The notes: generated by a model not told the origin, from the letters alone. Shown: positions 6,663 to 14,650, counted from the first letter of the stretch. The stretch: 18,188 nucleotides of DNA from an uncultured Candidatus Saccharibacteria bacterium (GCA_947364965.1 CANAUU010000008.1:1-18188); one strand, 5' to 3'. Translations and numbers: made by a program.

Positions 6663-7091
6663 ATGGCAGGGAAACAAGTTATCGGCAACTTGAAGTTGCG
6701 CATCCCTGGTGGCAAGGCTACGGCCGGACCTCCAGTCGGTTCCACTCTTGGTCAGTGGGGCCTTAACATGATGGATTTCATCAACCCCTTCAACGAAAAA
6801 ACCAAAGAGTTCGCCGGCAAAAACGTCATCGTCCACATCAAAGTCTATGATGATCGGACTTTTGACTGGACTTGCCTTGGTCAACCAGTTGACGATTTGA
6901 TTCGCGAAAAAATCAAAATCGAAAAAGGCTCCGGCAAACCAAACCTCGAGAAAGTCGGGAAAATCTCCCGCGCCGACCTCGAAGAGATTGCCAAGGTCAA
7001 AATGGGCCAGCTGAACGCTATCGATATGGATGGCGCAGTCAAGGTCATCGCCGGCACCGCCCGCTCTATGGGTGTTGTCGTAGAAGACTAG
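6663..7091 (+). CDS. rplK: 50S ribosomal protein L11
   Basis: A 142-residue protein, the usual L11 length. L11 binds the GTPase centre of 23S rRNA. The N-terminal domain has the family signature KLRIPGGKATAGPPVGSTLG with GLNMMDF. The C-terminal RNA-binding domain ends with LEEIAKVKMGQLNA and GTARSMGVVVED. The linker region that is normally KTPPA-xx-LL reads TCLGQPVDDLI here and is diverged. The start ATG follows AAAGGAAAATACAAT. It is a single-gene unit with a promoter at 6563 and three hairpins after its stop, so it is not co-transcribed with rplA as in most bacteria. Confidence 0.96.
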   Translation: MAGKQVIGNLKLRIPGGKATAGPPVGSTLGQWGLNMMDFINPFNEKTKEFAGKNVIVHIKVYDDRTFDWTCLGQPVDDLIREKIKIEKGSGKPNLEKVGKISRADLEEIAKVKMGQLNAIDMDGAVKVIAGTARSMGVVVED

Positions 7092-7103
7092 GAGGAGTCG
7101 AGC

Positions 7104-7130
7104 AAAGGAGGAAGCCAGCTTCCTCCTTTT
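7104..7130 (+). terminator. First of three hairpins after rplK
   Basis: AAAGGAGGAAG (7104-7114), loop CCAG and CTTCCTCCTTT (7119-7129) form a perfect 11-bp stem ending in TTTT. The 5' arm contains a full AAAGGAGG Shine-Dalgarno-like sequence held inside the stem, with no start codon after it. Confidence 0.7.
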
Positions 7131-7139
7131 GAGACGACG

Positions 7140-7176
7140 AGTTAGCCCCAAGGCCACCCTTGGCAGACTAACTTTT
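7140..7176 (+). terminator. Second hairpin after rplK
   Basis: AGTTAG (7140-7145) pairs with CTAACT (7168-7173), with an inner CCAAGG/CCTTGG stem (7148-7153, 7158-7163), followed by TTTT. Confidence 0.65.
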
Positions 7177-7181
7177 ACAGA

Positions 7182-7214
7182 AAGAGCTCCTCTCTCGAAG
7201 GGGAGTTCTTTTTA
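7182..7214 (+). terminator. Third hairpin after rplK, with strong U-tract
   Basis: AAGAGCTCC (7182-7190) pairs with GGAGTTCTT (7202-7210) with one G-U pair, followed by a T-run. It is the strongest of the three terminators. Confidence 0.8.
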
Positions 7215-7310
7215 CTTCTCCCACCGCCGCCCATAAATCTGTACCACGCACCGCGAGCCCGCATCGCTAGCAAAACCGCACTACCAACCCTAACCCTCCG
7301 AAAGGAACTT

Positions 7311-7994
7311 ATGTCTCGTTTTTATCATTTCCGCTTCGATATTTGGATCTGCCTCGCGCTCGGTTTTCTCGCCAGCCTCGGCGTCGAAGCCCTCATCACC
7401 AACCTCCGCACTTCCCAATACGAAGACCATAAGGCCAAACATACCGTCACGAGCGGCGAAGTCGGTGGCCCTGCCACCTCTGACACTTTCCGCACCGAAA
7501 ACATCAAAGACCTCGAAACCCACGAAACCTTCACTGTCATATCCCCCGGCATCGAATACCGCAACCGCGGCGCCGGCTATTACAACGGCATGTATCTCTA
7601 CGCCCTCACTCTCCCTTCCGGCGAAATCGTCGCCGCCCGCATCAACACCGACAACGTCGCCAAAGTCAACCCAGAAGACGATTATTATACCGGAGACACC
7701 ATCCTCCCCATCGGCCAGCTCGTTGCTGCCGACCTCGAAGACCATGAAACCTTCCTCAGCCAAATCGAGTTCAAAGAACCTCTCTCCCGCCACGATTTCT
7801 ACATCGACATGGTTGGCGCCGGCGCCATTGAAAACCCCGAAGATTTCATCAAAGCTCCCGCTCTGCTCGCCCAGCTCTTGACGGTTGTTATCGTCTTCGC
7901 TATACTACATTTTATAGGGTCCAAAATCGGCCTCTTCCCAGCATTCTACACCAAGAAAAAGTCAGAAGTTGAGCAGAAGTCCGATTGGGAATAA
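7311..7994 (+). CDS. Membrane protein with extracytoplasmic domain, function unknown
   Basis: A 227-residue protein; AAAGGAAC precedes the ATG. It has a membrane helix at about 11-29, an outside domain at about 30-185 rich in charged residues and probably beta strands (ETFTVISPGIEYRNRGAGYY, YLYALTLPSGEIVAARI), then a second helix at about 188-208 and a short basic tail. The strand pattern suggests a small beta-barrel-like domain, but I recognise no family. It is the first gene of a three-gene set: the next start is 27 nt after its stop. No clear promoter was found between the rplK terminators and this gene. Confidence 0.7.
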   Translation: MSRFYHFRFDIWICLALGFLASLGVEALITNLRTSQYEDHKAKHTVTSGEVGGPATSDTFRTENIKDLETHETFTVISPGIEYRNRGAGYYNGMYLYALTLPSGEIVAARINTDNVAKVNPEDDYYTGDTILPIGQLVAADLEDHETFLSQIEFKEPLSRHDFYIDMVGAGAIENPEDFIKAPALLAQLLTVVIVFAILHFIGSKIGLFPAFYTKKKSEVEQKSDWE

Positions 7995-8020
7995 ATCACC
8001 AAAGGAGGAATAATTTAACC

Positions 8021-8713
8021 ATGGAACCAAAAATCCAAAAAACCAACATTCTCTACGCACTCGGATATATTTTCGCACCAATCATCATCTGCGCACTCTG
8101 CTATTCACTCTGCTATCTCTGCTTCCGCGACGGCGGCGTAGGCGCCGTTCTCACCACTCTCGTCCCGAGTATCCTCGCCATCCTCTGGTGGACCTTCGGT
8201 GGCTCATTCATCTTCAAGCAAAAAACCAAAGAACTCGAAAAACGTTTCGAAAGCGAAGGCTACCGCCGCAACCAGACCTTCTATGGCCGCGGCAAGACCG
8301 TCACTCTCGACGTCGAGAAAGGCATGATGGGTGTGGTCTTCTTCTGGAACCCCTTTGAATCCTACATCCTCCCTACCTCCCGCATCAGCCGCGCTTGGGT
8401 CGATGACGGTCGTGGCGGCGTCGGTTTCATGGAAGGCAGCAGCCGCGTTAGCTTCCTCTTCACCATCGACCAGAACATCGACGTCCGCGTCGACACCTTC
8501 ACCTCCAACCAACGCTTCCGCATGGACGACAAACATATCCTGACCGGCATTTCCAAAGCCGATCTCATGGTCAAAAACATCGAAGAAGCCCGCAAAAACT
8601 CCAACAAATCCGGGAAATCCGCCAGCTCCCAAAAATCCGCTGACAAAACTACTGACAAGTCTTCCGACAAATCTTCCAGCGCCGACAAAGCTTCCGAAAA
8701 ATCCGATAAATAA
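8021..8713 (+). CDS. Two-helix membrane protein with cytoplasmic domain and Ser/Lys/Asp tail
   Basis: A 230-residue protein. I place the start at ATG 8021 because AAAGGAGG lies 12 nt upstream; an in-frame start at 7985 overlaps the previous gene and has no ribosome site. Two membrane helices (about 8-31 and 37-60) are followed by a soluble domain (about 72-190) with strands (KTVTLDVEKGMMGVVFFWNP, SRVSFLFTIDQ) that could be PH-like, a guess from strand pattern only. The last 40 residues are a repetitive low-complexity tail of Ser, Lys, Asp and Ala (SADKTTDKSSDKSS). The next gene begins 6 nt after the stop, so they are translated together. Confidence 0.7.
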   Translation: MEPKIQKTNILYALGYIFAPIIICALCYSLCYLCFRDGGVGAVLTTLVPSILAILWWTFGGSFIFKQKTKELEKRFESEGYRRNQTFYGRGKTVTLDVEKGMMGVVFFWNPFESYILPTSRISRAWVDDGRGGVGFMEGSSRVSFLFTIDQNIDVRVDTFTSNQRFRMDDKHILTGISKADLMVKNIEEARKNSNKSGKSASSQKSADKTTDKSSDKSSSADKASEKSDK

Positions 8714-8719
8714 CCTTTT

Positions 8720-9070
8720 ATGAGTTTCTTCCGCAAGGTCAAAGCTATCTTTCATGACGACTGGTGCCAATCTTGCACTAGCCCCATGAACTTAACGAAA
8801 AAGCAACTCTATGCGCTACCCATGATGGTCGGCCATTACGAATCCATCGACGACCCCAATTATTACGTCCAAAACCTCATCAAAGTCCAGAAAAAATCCG
8901 ACATCCCGACAGGCTGCTATGCCTGCGGCACCTACCTCTATCATTGCCCGAAATGCAACAAAACCGTCGCCAAGCTCACTATTTTCCTCCCCGTCCGCGA
9001 CCAAGAGCAAATCGAAGAATCCCACCTCATGGACAACACCGAGCTCATCAATTTCCTCAAAAACGCCTAA
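8720..9070 (+). CDS. Small soluble zinc-ribbon-like protein
   Basis: A 116-residue protein without a membrane segment. It has three CxxC pairs: C16/C19, C66/C69 and C76/C79 (GCYACGTYLYHCPKCNK), as in zinc ribbons or rubredoxin-like knuckles; four to six of these could hold one or two zinc ions. The rest is mixed helix and strand with an acidic end. The start is 6 nt after the previous stop, with no strong ribosome site of its own (the upstream gene ends in TCCGATAAATAACC), so it probably depends on translational coupling. It ends the 7311-9070 operon. Partners may be the two membrane proteins before it. Confidence 0.75.
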   Translation: MSFFRKVKAIFHDDWCQSCTSPMNLTKKQLYALPMMVGHYESIDDPNYYVQNLIKVQKKSDIPTGCYACGTYLYHCPKCNKTVAKLTIFLPVRDQEQIEESHLMDNTELINFLKNA

Positions 9071-9079
9071 CCCATAGCC

Positions 9080-9112
9080 AGAAAATCCGGTCTCTTGGGC
9101 TGGATTTTCTTA
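9080..9112 (+). terminator. Terminator of the 7311-9070 operon
   Basis: AGAAAATCC (9080-9088) pairs with GGATTTTCT (9102-9110) around a 13-nt loop; the 3' arm carries TTTTCTT. Confidence 0.7.
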
Positions 9113-9224
9113 AGCCCTGAACCCTAAAAGAACCCCAGCAAACCTAACAAACCCCAACCACCCAGTCCTATTATCGCAACCCCATCACAACTCTTGCCAA
9201 ACTCCAGAAAAAGCATAAGCCATA

Positions 9225-9253
9225 TTGACAAAAATGCTAATGTGTGCTACAAT
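9225..9253 (+). promoter_or_regulatory. Promoter of the lipoprotein gene at 9412
   Basis: TTGACA (9225-9230), a 17-nt spacer and TACAAT (9248-9253) with TGTGC before the -10. The spacer between the operon terminator and this promoter (9113-9224) holds nothing else that I recognise. Confidence 0.85.
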
Positions 9254-9340
9254 GGAGGTATAAGGTCAATTTCCGACCTCAAGAACCTTACCAGATTGTG
9301 ATTACAGAGAACGGTAAACGGCCTTGAGGTCATAACCTCA
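9254..9340 (+). promoter_or_regulatory. Structured leader with two alternative folds
   Basis: GACCTCAAG (9275-9283) is fully complementary to CTTGAGGTC (9323-9331), enclosing TTACC/GGTAA (9288-9292, 9313-9317). GAGGT (9255-9259) can close the outside with ACCTC (9335-9339). The same GACCT can instead pair locally with AGGTC (9263-9267), which would break the long stem. The remaining leader, 9341-9405, looks unstructured up to AAAAGGAG. Confidence 0.55.
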
Positions 9341-9411
9341 GCAAGTAAACCCAGGCAAAGCGCAACTATAACCAGACCCACCCATCACATCGACAGAAAA
9401 GGAGAATTACC

Positions 9412-10518
9412 ATGAAAAAAAACATCCCTATCATTCTCGCGCTCGCCCTGAGCCTCTGCGCCTGCGGCACCCAGTCCAGCATTGATAAGCAAAAAATCAA
9501 TGAACTCTTCAATGAGATGGCGGACGCCAGCTACGACGCCGGCTATGCCAAGGGATACAGCGACGGGCTACAGGTCGCACTGGACGCCATTGCCGCGGAA
9601 CCCAATTACCAGGCCACTTCCGAGGCCACCGACGCCCAAACCCTCGACACTGATACCAATCTGACCGACCCCGAGATCGTCCGCGATAGGTATCTGCCCA
9701 TCCTGATGGATGACAATGGCACTTGGCTCGACCAGAACGCCGAACCCATGCCCTACGCCAACAGTGAGCGTTTCTTCAAGTGCAACCGTGAATACGCGAA
9801 GGTCGCCGTTGCCATCAACTCCCTCTGCGAAGAGCTTCAAAGTGACTTTTACCAGAACCAGCTCGATACCATATCAAGCTGGGCCACCGCGGAACCTTAC
9901 GACACCGAAGAGCATCTCCGCTACGAGTGGCTTCTAGGCGAAATGGAGGCCAACTACGACAACTATCTGAACGACCTCCTCGTCCTTATTGGCAATCAGA
10001 TCGACTTCAACAATTCTCCCGCCGCCCGCACGGCGACTTGCATCATCCTCGAGAAGATGCTGCAATTCCGAGACGACGGCACCTACGAGGCCGCCATCAA
10101 CCCGCATCGCAAGCACGATTGCGAAGCTGAAGGCTGCAACGAACCGCCGGCCTATTACCATAACCCTACCAGCGCCAGCCTCCCCGTCGTCAGTGATGCG
10201 TTCGACATTCTCCACGGACATGGCTCCGAAAAGCCTGTCGAGAAAATGTCCGACGCCGAAATCATCGCTTACCTCGATGAACAGTGCCTGAAATCTCCCA
10301 CCCAGTTCGACCTCCAGCACGCCAATCTCTACTTCGACGCCCAGGGCAATCCCCATGGCTACATGAGTCCCGATGAGGAACTCTATGTCGCCACCAGCTC
10401 TGGTGAGGTCTATCAGCTCCGCAACCGGAGCGACCGCGAGCGCCTTAATATCAGCCCCGACCACGGCCCCGAAGCCCTCGGCACCTACGTCGGCACCACC
10501 AACCGCCTCCTCAAATAA
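9412..10518 (+). CDS. Lipoprotein of unknown function
   Basis: A 368-residue protein. The signal peptide ends in the lipobox LCAC, so cleavage and lipid attachment are expected at C18. Residues about 30-55 form a short helix with the repeat YDAGYAKGYSDG. The middle (about 80-215) is mainly helical and acidic with several Tyr and Trp (SFYQ-type and YEWLLGEMEANYDNY segments). A His/Cys cluster, HKHDCEAEGCNEPPAYYH-like, near 230-250 could bind a metal. The C-terminal part (about 310-355) has YFDAQGNPHGYMSPDEELYV, a strand-rich end. I recognise no family. It has its own promoter, structured leader, AAAAGGAG site and terminator. Confidence 0.75.
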   Translation: MKKNIPIILALALSLCACGTQSSIDKQKINELFNEMADASYDAGYAKGYSDGLQVALDAIAAEPNYQATSEATDAQTLDTDTNLTDPEIVRDRYLPILMDDNGTWLDQNAEPMPYANSERFFKCNREYAKVAVAINSLCEELQSDFYQNQLDTISSWATAEPYDTEEHLRYEWLLGEMEANYDNYLNDLLVLIGNQIDFNNSPAARTATCIILEKMLQFRDDGTYEAAINPHRKHDCEAEGCNEPPAYYHNPTSASLPVVSDAFDILHGHGSEKPVEKMSDAEIIAYLDEQCLKSPTQFDLQHANLYFDAQGNPHGYMSPDEELYVATSSGEVYQLRNRSDRERLNISPDHGPEALGTYVGTTNRLLK

Positions 10519-10530
10519 TCACGTCTGGAA

Positions 10531-10560
10531 AGCCCCTAGCCTTAAGGCTAGGGGCTCTTC
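10531..10560 (+). terminator. Terminator after the lipoprotein gene
   Basis: AGCCCCTAGCC (10531-10541), loop TTAA and GGCTAGGGGCT (10546-10556), a perfect 11-bp stem, then CTTCTCG, a weak U-tract. Confidence 0.75.
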
Positions 10561-10625
10561 TCGTCCTAAACAATCCCCCGCTCGACCATTCCAACGTCGC
10601 ACTCCCAACCATCTCAGGCCACCTC

Positions 10626-10654
10626 TTGCCAAAACCAGCAATCTTTGCTATAAT
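10626..10654 (+). promoter_or_regulatory. rplA promoter
   Basis: TTGCCA (10626-10631), a 17-nt spacer and TATAAT (10649-10654) with TTTGC before the -10. The leader to the chosen start at 10771 is about 110 nt and includes a small TCGCG/CGCGA hairpin near 10707-10723. Confidence 0.85.
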
Positions 10655-10770
10655 AGAAGTATAAATTAACCATGTTGGGAGGACGCCCGCAACCCAAGAA
10701 ATCTCCTCGCGTCAAAATCGCGAAGACCAGGGAAGCAACAACGTCCGCTAACACCACCGAAAGGATAGTC

Positions 10771-11760
10771 ATGTCTGAAGAAATCAAAGACACCCTTCCG
10801 ACCACCGAAACCGTGGCCGAGCAAATCGAAGAAGTCGCCGCTGGCGCCGAAATCGAAGCTAAATTGAACGAAACCACCAAAGAAACCGCCTCCGAAGCCG
10901 CCGACAACACCGAAGAAAGCGAAGAGAAATTCGCTAAGTCCGGCAAAAAGTCCAAGAAACACATTGAGGAAGTCAAAGCCGAAGAAGAGCGCCAAGCTCG
11001 CAAAGCCGAGAACAAAGCTCTCGCCGAAGCTGGCGAGAAGCCAAAAGGTGCCGCTCCAGTCACCCGCCCGAAAATCGAGCGCCGTGGCAAGAAATACCAA
11101 GCTGCTGCGAAGCAAATCGAAAAGAAACTCTACACCTTGAAGGAAGCCCTCGAGCTCGCCGCCAAGACTAACCCATCAAAATTTGACGCTACCGTCGAAG
11201 CTCACGTCCGCCTCGGTGTCGATCCACGCCAAGCCGACCAGAACATCCGCGCCACCGTCGTTCTTCCGAATGGCAACGGTAAAACCATTCGCGTCGCTGT
11301 TTTCGCTCCGCTCGACGAAGCGAAGAAGGCTGCCGCCGCTGGCGCCGACATCGCCGAGGATGAAGATTTCTTAAAGCGCCTCGACAAGGGCGAGATCGAC
11401 TTCGACGTCTTGATTTCCACCCCAGCCTACATGCCGAAGCTCGGTAAATATGCCCGCCTCCTCGGCCCGAAAGGCCTCATGCCAAACCCGAAAGCTGGCA
11501 CCGTCACTGCCGACATCGAGAAAGCCGTCAAAGAGTCCAAAGCCGGTAAAGTCGAATATCGTGTTGACAAGCAGGCCATCATCCACATCGGCCTCGGTAA
11601 AACCAGCTTCGATCAGGCTAAGCTCCTCGAGAACGCCGAAACCTTCTTCGACAGCTTGAAGAGCCACCGCCCAGCCTCCCTCAAGGGTAGCTTCGTGAAG
11701 TCCATCTACATCACGACTTCCCAAGGCCCATCCATCGCCGTCGAAAACCTCTATAACTAG
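10771..11760 (+). CDS. rplA: 50S ribosomal protein L1 with acidic/charged N-terminal extension
   Basis: A 329-residue protein against about 230 for usual L1. The canonical part starts near residue 102 ([20 protein letters not shown]) and keeps the family signatures: [44 protein letters not shown] and the final [13 protein letters not shown]1 forms the mobile stalk at the ribosomal E site and often represses its own mRNA. The first 100 residues are charged and low in hydrophobics: mostly Glu/Thr/Ala, then Lys/Glu helix-like sequence, with no known domain. The start is set by AAAGGA before ATG 10771. The frame is open back to an ATG at 10672 (33 more residues), but that one lacks a ribosome site and lies just after the promoter. 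Transcribed alone. Confidence 0.95.
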   Translation: MSEEIKDTLPTTETVAEQIEEVAAGAEIEAKLNETTKETASEAADNTEESEEKFAKSGKKSKKHIEEVKAEEERQARKAENKALAEAGEKPKGAAPVTRPKIERRGKKYQAAAKQIEKKLYTLKEALELAAKTNPSKFDATVEAHVRLGVDPRQADQNIRATVVLPNGNGKTIRVAVFAPLDEAKKAAAAGADIAEDEDFLKRLDKGEIDFDVLISTPAYMPKLGKYARLLGPKGLMPNPKAGTVTADIEKAVKESKAGKVEYRVDKQAIIHIGLGKTSFDQAKLLENAETFFDSLKSHRPASLKGSFVKSIYITTSQGPSIAVENLYN

Positions 11761-11776
11761 TTTCGAGAGTATGCAG

Positions 11777-11805
11777 GAAGTCCGTCAAAAGGCGGACTTC
11801 TTTTT
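11777..11805 (+). terminator. rplA terminator
   Basis: GAAGTCCG (11777-11784) pairs with CGGACTTC (11793-11800), extendable by two pairs including G-U, followed by TTTTT. Confidence 0.85.
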
Positions 11806-11816
11806 GGTTTTGTGGT

Positions 11817-11822
11817 ATATTT
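11817..11822 (+). promoter_or_regulatory. Possible extended -10 for the SDR gene
   Basis: TTGTGGTATATT contains TGG followed by TATATT (11817-11822). There is no clear -35. It directly follows the rplA terminator and gives a very short leader, so it is tentative. Confidence 0.35.
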
Positions 11823-11843
11823 ATATCAACAGGAGGCAAAAAT

Positions 11844-13001
11844 ATGGCAAAAACTTACATTATCACCGGCGCAAACGGCTTTCTTGGCAATAACATCATC
11901 CGCGAAATCAGCCGCACCGAACCGGACGCTAAAGTTCGCGCCCTCGTCTCTTCACCAAATCGCGCCGACGCACTCGCTGACCTAAATTGTGAGATTTTTG
12001 CCGACGACGTCACCAAACCCGAAACCCTGAGTCGCATCTTCGACCTACCAAAAACCGACGAAACCTACGTCATCCACTGCGCCGCCATCGTCTATATCAA
12101 ATCCAAACCCAACCCCGCTGTCTATCAAGTCAACGTCCTTGGCACAAAAAATGTCGCCGAGAAAACTCTCGAACTCGGCGCCAAATTAATCTACGTCAAC
12201 AGCGTCCACGCATTGCCTGAACTACCCAATAATTCTGAAATCACCGAAATCACTAATTTCGACCCGAAAAACGTCGTCGGCGAATACGCCAAATCCAAAG
12301 CCGAAGCCGCCCGCTACGTCCTCGAAACGGTCCAAAACCGCGGTCTCGACGCCTGCATCGTCCATCCCTCCGGCATTATCGGCCCCTACGATTTCAAGAC
12401 CAGCCACCTCACTCAGCTCATCATCGACGCCGCGACCGGTCGCCTCCGTGCTGGCGTCAAAGGCGGCTACGATTTCGTCGACGTCCGCGACGTAGTAAAC
12501 GGCATCCTCGCCACCTGCGCCCGAGGTCAAGCCGGCGAATGTTTCATTCTTTCCGGGCACTACGTTTCCATCCCGGAACTTTTCCAGCTCATCGCGAACG
12601 TCACCGGCCAAAAACCCATCAAAACTCTCCTCCCGCTCTGGCTCGCCAAGTTCACCGCTCCACTCTCCGAAATCTACTACTCTCTCAAAAAGCAGCCACC
12701 GCTCTATACCCGCTACTCACTCTACACTCTAGAGAGCAACGCCAACTTCTCCCACGCCAAAGCCACTCGTGAACTCGACTACCATCCCCGCCCTATCAGC
12801 GAAACCATCACCGACACCATCCACTGGCTCGCCGAAACCGGCAAAATCCCACCCATCACCGCACAGACACCCACTACGCAGACATCCGTCGCACAGCAAC
12901 CTACCCCTCAAACGCCCGCCAACCCAGAAAAGTCCACCAAAACATCCGCCGGCCCAGAAAAACCTACCGAAACGCCCTCCAGACCCACCAAACAACCATA
13001 A
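11844..13001 (+). CDS. Extended short-chain dehydrogenase/NAD-dependent epimerase family protein
   Basis: A 385-residue Rossmann protein. The dinucleotide-binding motif is TGANGFLG (residues 8-15, GxxGxxG type). The catalytic set can be seen: Ser120 in YVNSVHAL, then Tyr148-AKS-Lys152 in GEYAKSKAEAARYV. HPSGIIGPYDF (174-184) is the usual substrate-domain entry. Overall it resembles the dihydroflavonol reductase/3-beta-hydroxysteroid dehydrogenase side of extended SDRs; the substrate cannot be told. The last 45 or so residues are an added low-complexity Pro/Thr/Gln tail (TPTTQTSVAQQPTPQTPANP), not part of the fold. The AGGAGG site is 10 nt before the ATG. Downstream there is no separate terminator: the next promoter begins 5 nt after the stop. 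Confidence 0.88.
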   Translation: MAKTYIITGANGFLGNNIIREISRTEPDAKVRALVSSPNRADALADLNCEIFADDVTKPETLSRIFDLPKTDETYVIHCAAIVYIKSKPNPAVYQVNVLGTKNVAEKTLELGAKLIYVNSVHALPELPNNSEITEITNFDPKNVVGEYAKSKAEAARYVLETVQNRGLDACIVHPSGIIGPYDFKTSHLTQLIIDAATGRLRAGVKGGYDFVDVRDVVNGILATCARGQAGECFILSGHYVSIPELFQLIANVTGQKPIKTLLPLWLAKFTAPLSEIYYSLKKQPPLYTRYSLYTLESNANFSHAKATRELDYHPRPISETITDTIHWLAETGKIPPITAQTPTTQTSVAQQPTPQTPANPEKSTKTSAGPEKPTETPSRPTKQP

Positions 13002-13005
13002 ACTA

Positions 13006-13034
13006 TTGACAAAACTACCAATCTGTGATACAAT
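13006..13034 (+). promoter_or_regulatory. Promoter of the frameshifted lipoprotein gene
   Basis: TTGACA (13006-13011), a 17-nt spacer and TACAAT (13029-13034). The block ATCTGTGATA before and in the -10, and AGATAGGGC after it, resemble the promoter at 3341. Confidence 0.85.
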
Positions 13035-13047
13035 GTAGAGATAGGGC

Positions 13048-13065
13048 AACCTAGCTTAGGTTTTT
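13048..13065 (+). terminator. Small terminator-like hairpin just after the promoter
   Basis: AACCTA (13048-13053), loop GCT and TAGGTT (13057-13062), with T continuing to 13065. The stem is AU-rich and weak. It may end read-through from the SDR gene or act in the leader of the next gene. The rest of the leader (13066-13210) has only small hairpins. Confidence 0.4.
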
Positions 13066-13222
13066 GTAGTATTTTATACATCATCAACTCATTTAACAAC
13101 CTTGCTTAGCTCAGCGTTTACGCGCTTTTACGATATATGTCGCTTCCGCACAACATCGCCACAACCTTAGGCCTAGTTCCACGCAGTCCACTAAAACCAT
13201 ATCCGAAAAGGAGGAAATTTTC

Positions 13223-14475
13223 GTGCTACACAAAATCACCCGCTACTACCCAATTCTCGTCGTCCTGGCTATCTTTGGCGCACTGATAATTTTCATCGCC
13301 TGCGCACCGAACAAGCCAGCCAGCCTCAGCGAAAATAGCATCGACGTCGCGCCCCTTTCCGACCAAATCGCCCCTGAACTCCCTACAAAAGTTCCTCGCA
13401 AAGCCCCTACTATCCCCGTCGTCAATAGTGCCGACAAGACTGATGACACCAAAGTCCAACTTGCTGACCTTATGTATGGCCAACAGGTACGCGTCAATGA
13501 CGACGCCCATTACTTTGAGTCTTCGGATCTGTCCGGCTCTGGCAAACAAGGGACCGTCGGCAACCGCTACACCGAAATCTTGCGCATTTCCGGCTTTGCC
13601 GTCATTGACCCCAACACCGGCCATCCCGCCCAGGCAGAAGCTTACACCCGCGATGACATTCCCGTTGGAAAAAGGCTCCGGCTTTTGTCGCTGAATGCGA
13701 AATCGCTAATCTCTGGGTCAGCTTATGTACCGATGGCTTCGAAATCGGCGATGTTGGCTGGTGCTCCATTCTTGAGCTAAACTGGCAAGATGGCGCACTC
13801 GACATTGCTCCAGAAGCCGAAGACCGACTCAGCACAGCCAAAGACGCTGTTGGCATCCTGTCCAATCCCCACCTCAGGCTATTCTATATATTCGACCTCG
13901 CCTACGCAGTCGACCCAGACAAAGCCTCCAATTTTTGCCGGCAGTACGACCTTTACGAACGCTACGTGTGGGCCACCGGCAGCACCCTAGAAATCCTTGG
14001 AAAGAGCACCTACTATCCCGAACGTCAAATGGCCCCATGTCCAAATGACGATACCGTAAACGACATCAACGCCTGGCTTGAAGAATGCAGCGGCTACCTA
14101 ACCGACACCTCGCCACTAGGAAAATATATTTGGTCAGAATACGACGCATCCTACTTCGACAACTTATACGACCAATATGTCTGGGCCACTTTCGACCCCT
14201 ACCTTGACGGGCTATATAACGGAATACTGCAACATCCGTTCCACGGCCGACGCAATGTTTTGGTTATCGTGACCGACACCCACGAGCGCAACTTCGAAAA
14301 CCTTAAACCCTGCACGTATTTTGACGATATCTTCATCTTGGATGTCAGCCCGGAATACGAAATCGATCCCAATTTTCAGGCACAAATCGAAACTGCCTAC
14401 GGTCCCATTTCGAAAATTACCAAGCAAGACGTTTATACATTCTCACTCACGGAATGCTTAGAAGCTTTCAGCTAA
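13223..14475 (+). pseudogene. Lipoprotein-like exported protein, split by a -1 frameshift
   Basis: GTG 13223 follows AAAAGGAGG. The first frame has a membrane segment ending in IAC (Cys27, lipobox-like), a Pro-rich linker and a strand-rich region (VQLADLMYGQQVRV, ESSDLSGSGKQGTVGNRYTE) that could be SH3-like. It stops at 13780. A -1 frame, open from 13657, continues sensible protein: PAFVAECEIANLWV, GDVGWCSILELNW, then a helical domain with Trp/Tyr/Cys residues up to 14475. A shift at the A5 run 13669-13673 (GGA AAA AGG to AAA AAG) would give one protein of 417 residues. A start at 13966 would give only a fragment without a signal. It could be a true break, an error, or programmed slippage. 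Family not recognised. Confidence 0.7.
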
Positions 14476-14491
14476 AGCCCTACGCTCCTTG

Positions 14492-14524
14492 AAAGGTCGC
14501 CCCGCTTCATCGGGACGACCTTTT
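14492..14524 (+). terminator. Terminator of the split lipoprotein gene
   Basis: AAAGGTCG and CCCG pair with CGGG and CGACCTTT (14492-14523) across a C-A mismatch, with loop CTTCAT and TTTT at the end of the 3' arm. Confidence 0.85.
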
Positions 14525-14583
14525 CCATGCCTATTGATGATGGAATAAATCGCCCCTTCACAACGCTTCTCCGGAAGCAGCCG

Positions 14584-14617
14584 TAGCCTCGAATCACTGA
14601 TTCGGGGCTTGCTTTTT
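14584..14617 (+). terminator. Second terminator, overlapping the rplJ -35
   Basis: AGCC-T-CGAATC, loop ACT, GATTCG-G-GGCT (about 14586-14609) make an 11-bp stem with one G-U pair, then TGCTTTTT. The rplJ -35 TTGCTT lies in its U-tract. It probably insulates rplJ from upstream transcription. No gene is seen at 14525-14583. Confidence 0.65.
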
Positions 14618-14637
14618 ATGAGTATCCGTGCTACAAT
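14609..14637 (+). promoter_or_regulatory. rplJL promoter
   Basis: TTGCTT (14609-14614), a 17-nt spacer and TACAAT (14632-14637) with CGTGC before the -10. Confidence 0.8.
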
Positions 14638-14650
14638 AGAAACAGTTATT

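Noticed and set aside
10672..10770. Upstream in-frame start for rplA adding 33 residues
   Set aside because: No ribosome site before 10672 and it lies only about 12 nt after the expected transcription start; AAAGGA at 10771 is much better.
10662..10770. L1 binding site in the rplA leader (GGGAGG and GAAAT present)
   Set aside because: The two stems required around the internal loops of the known L1 motif do not form.
13790..13990. Open frame in the split lipoprotein region
   Set aside because: Its Ser/Thr/Pro-rich translation is a frame shadow of the better -1 frame.
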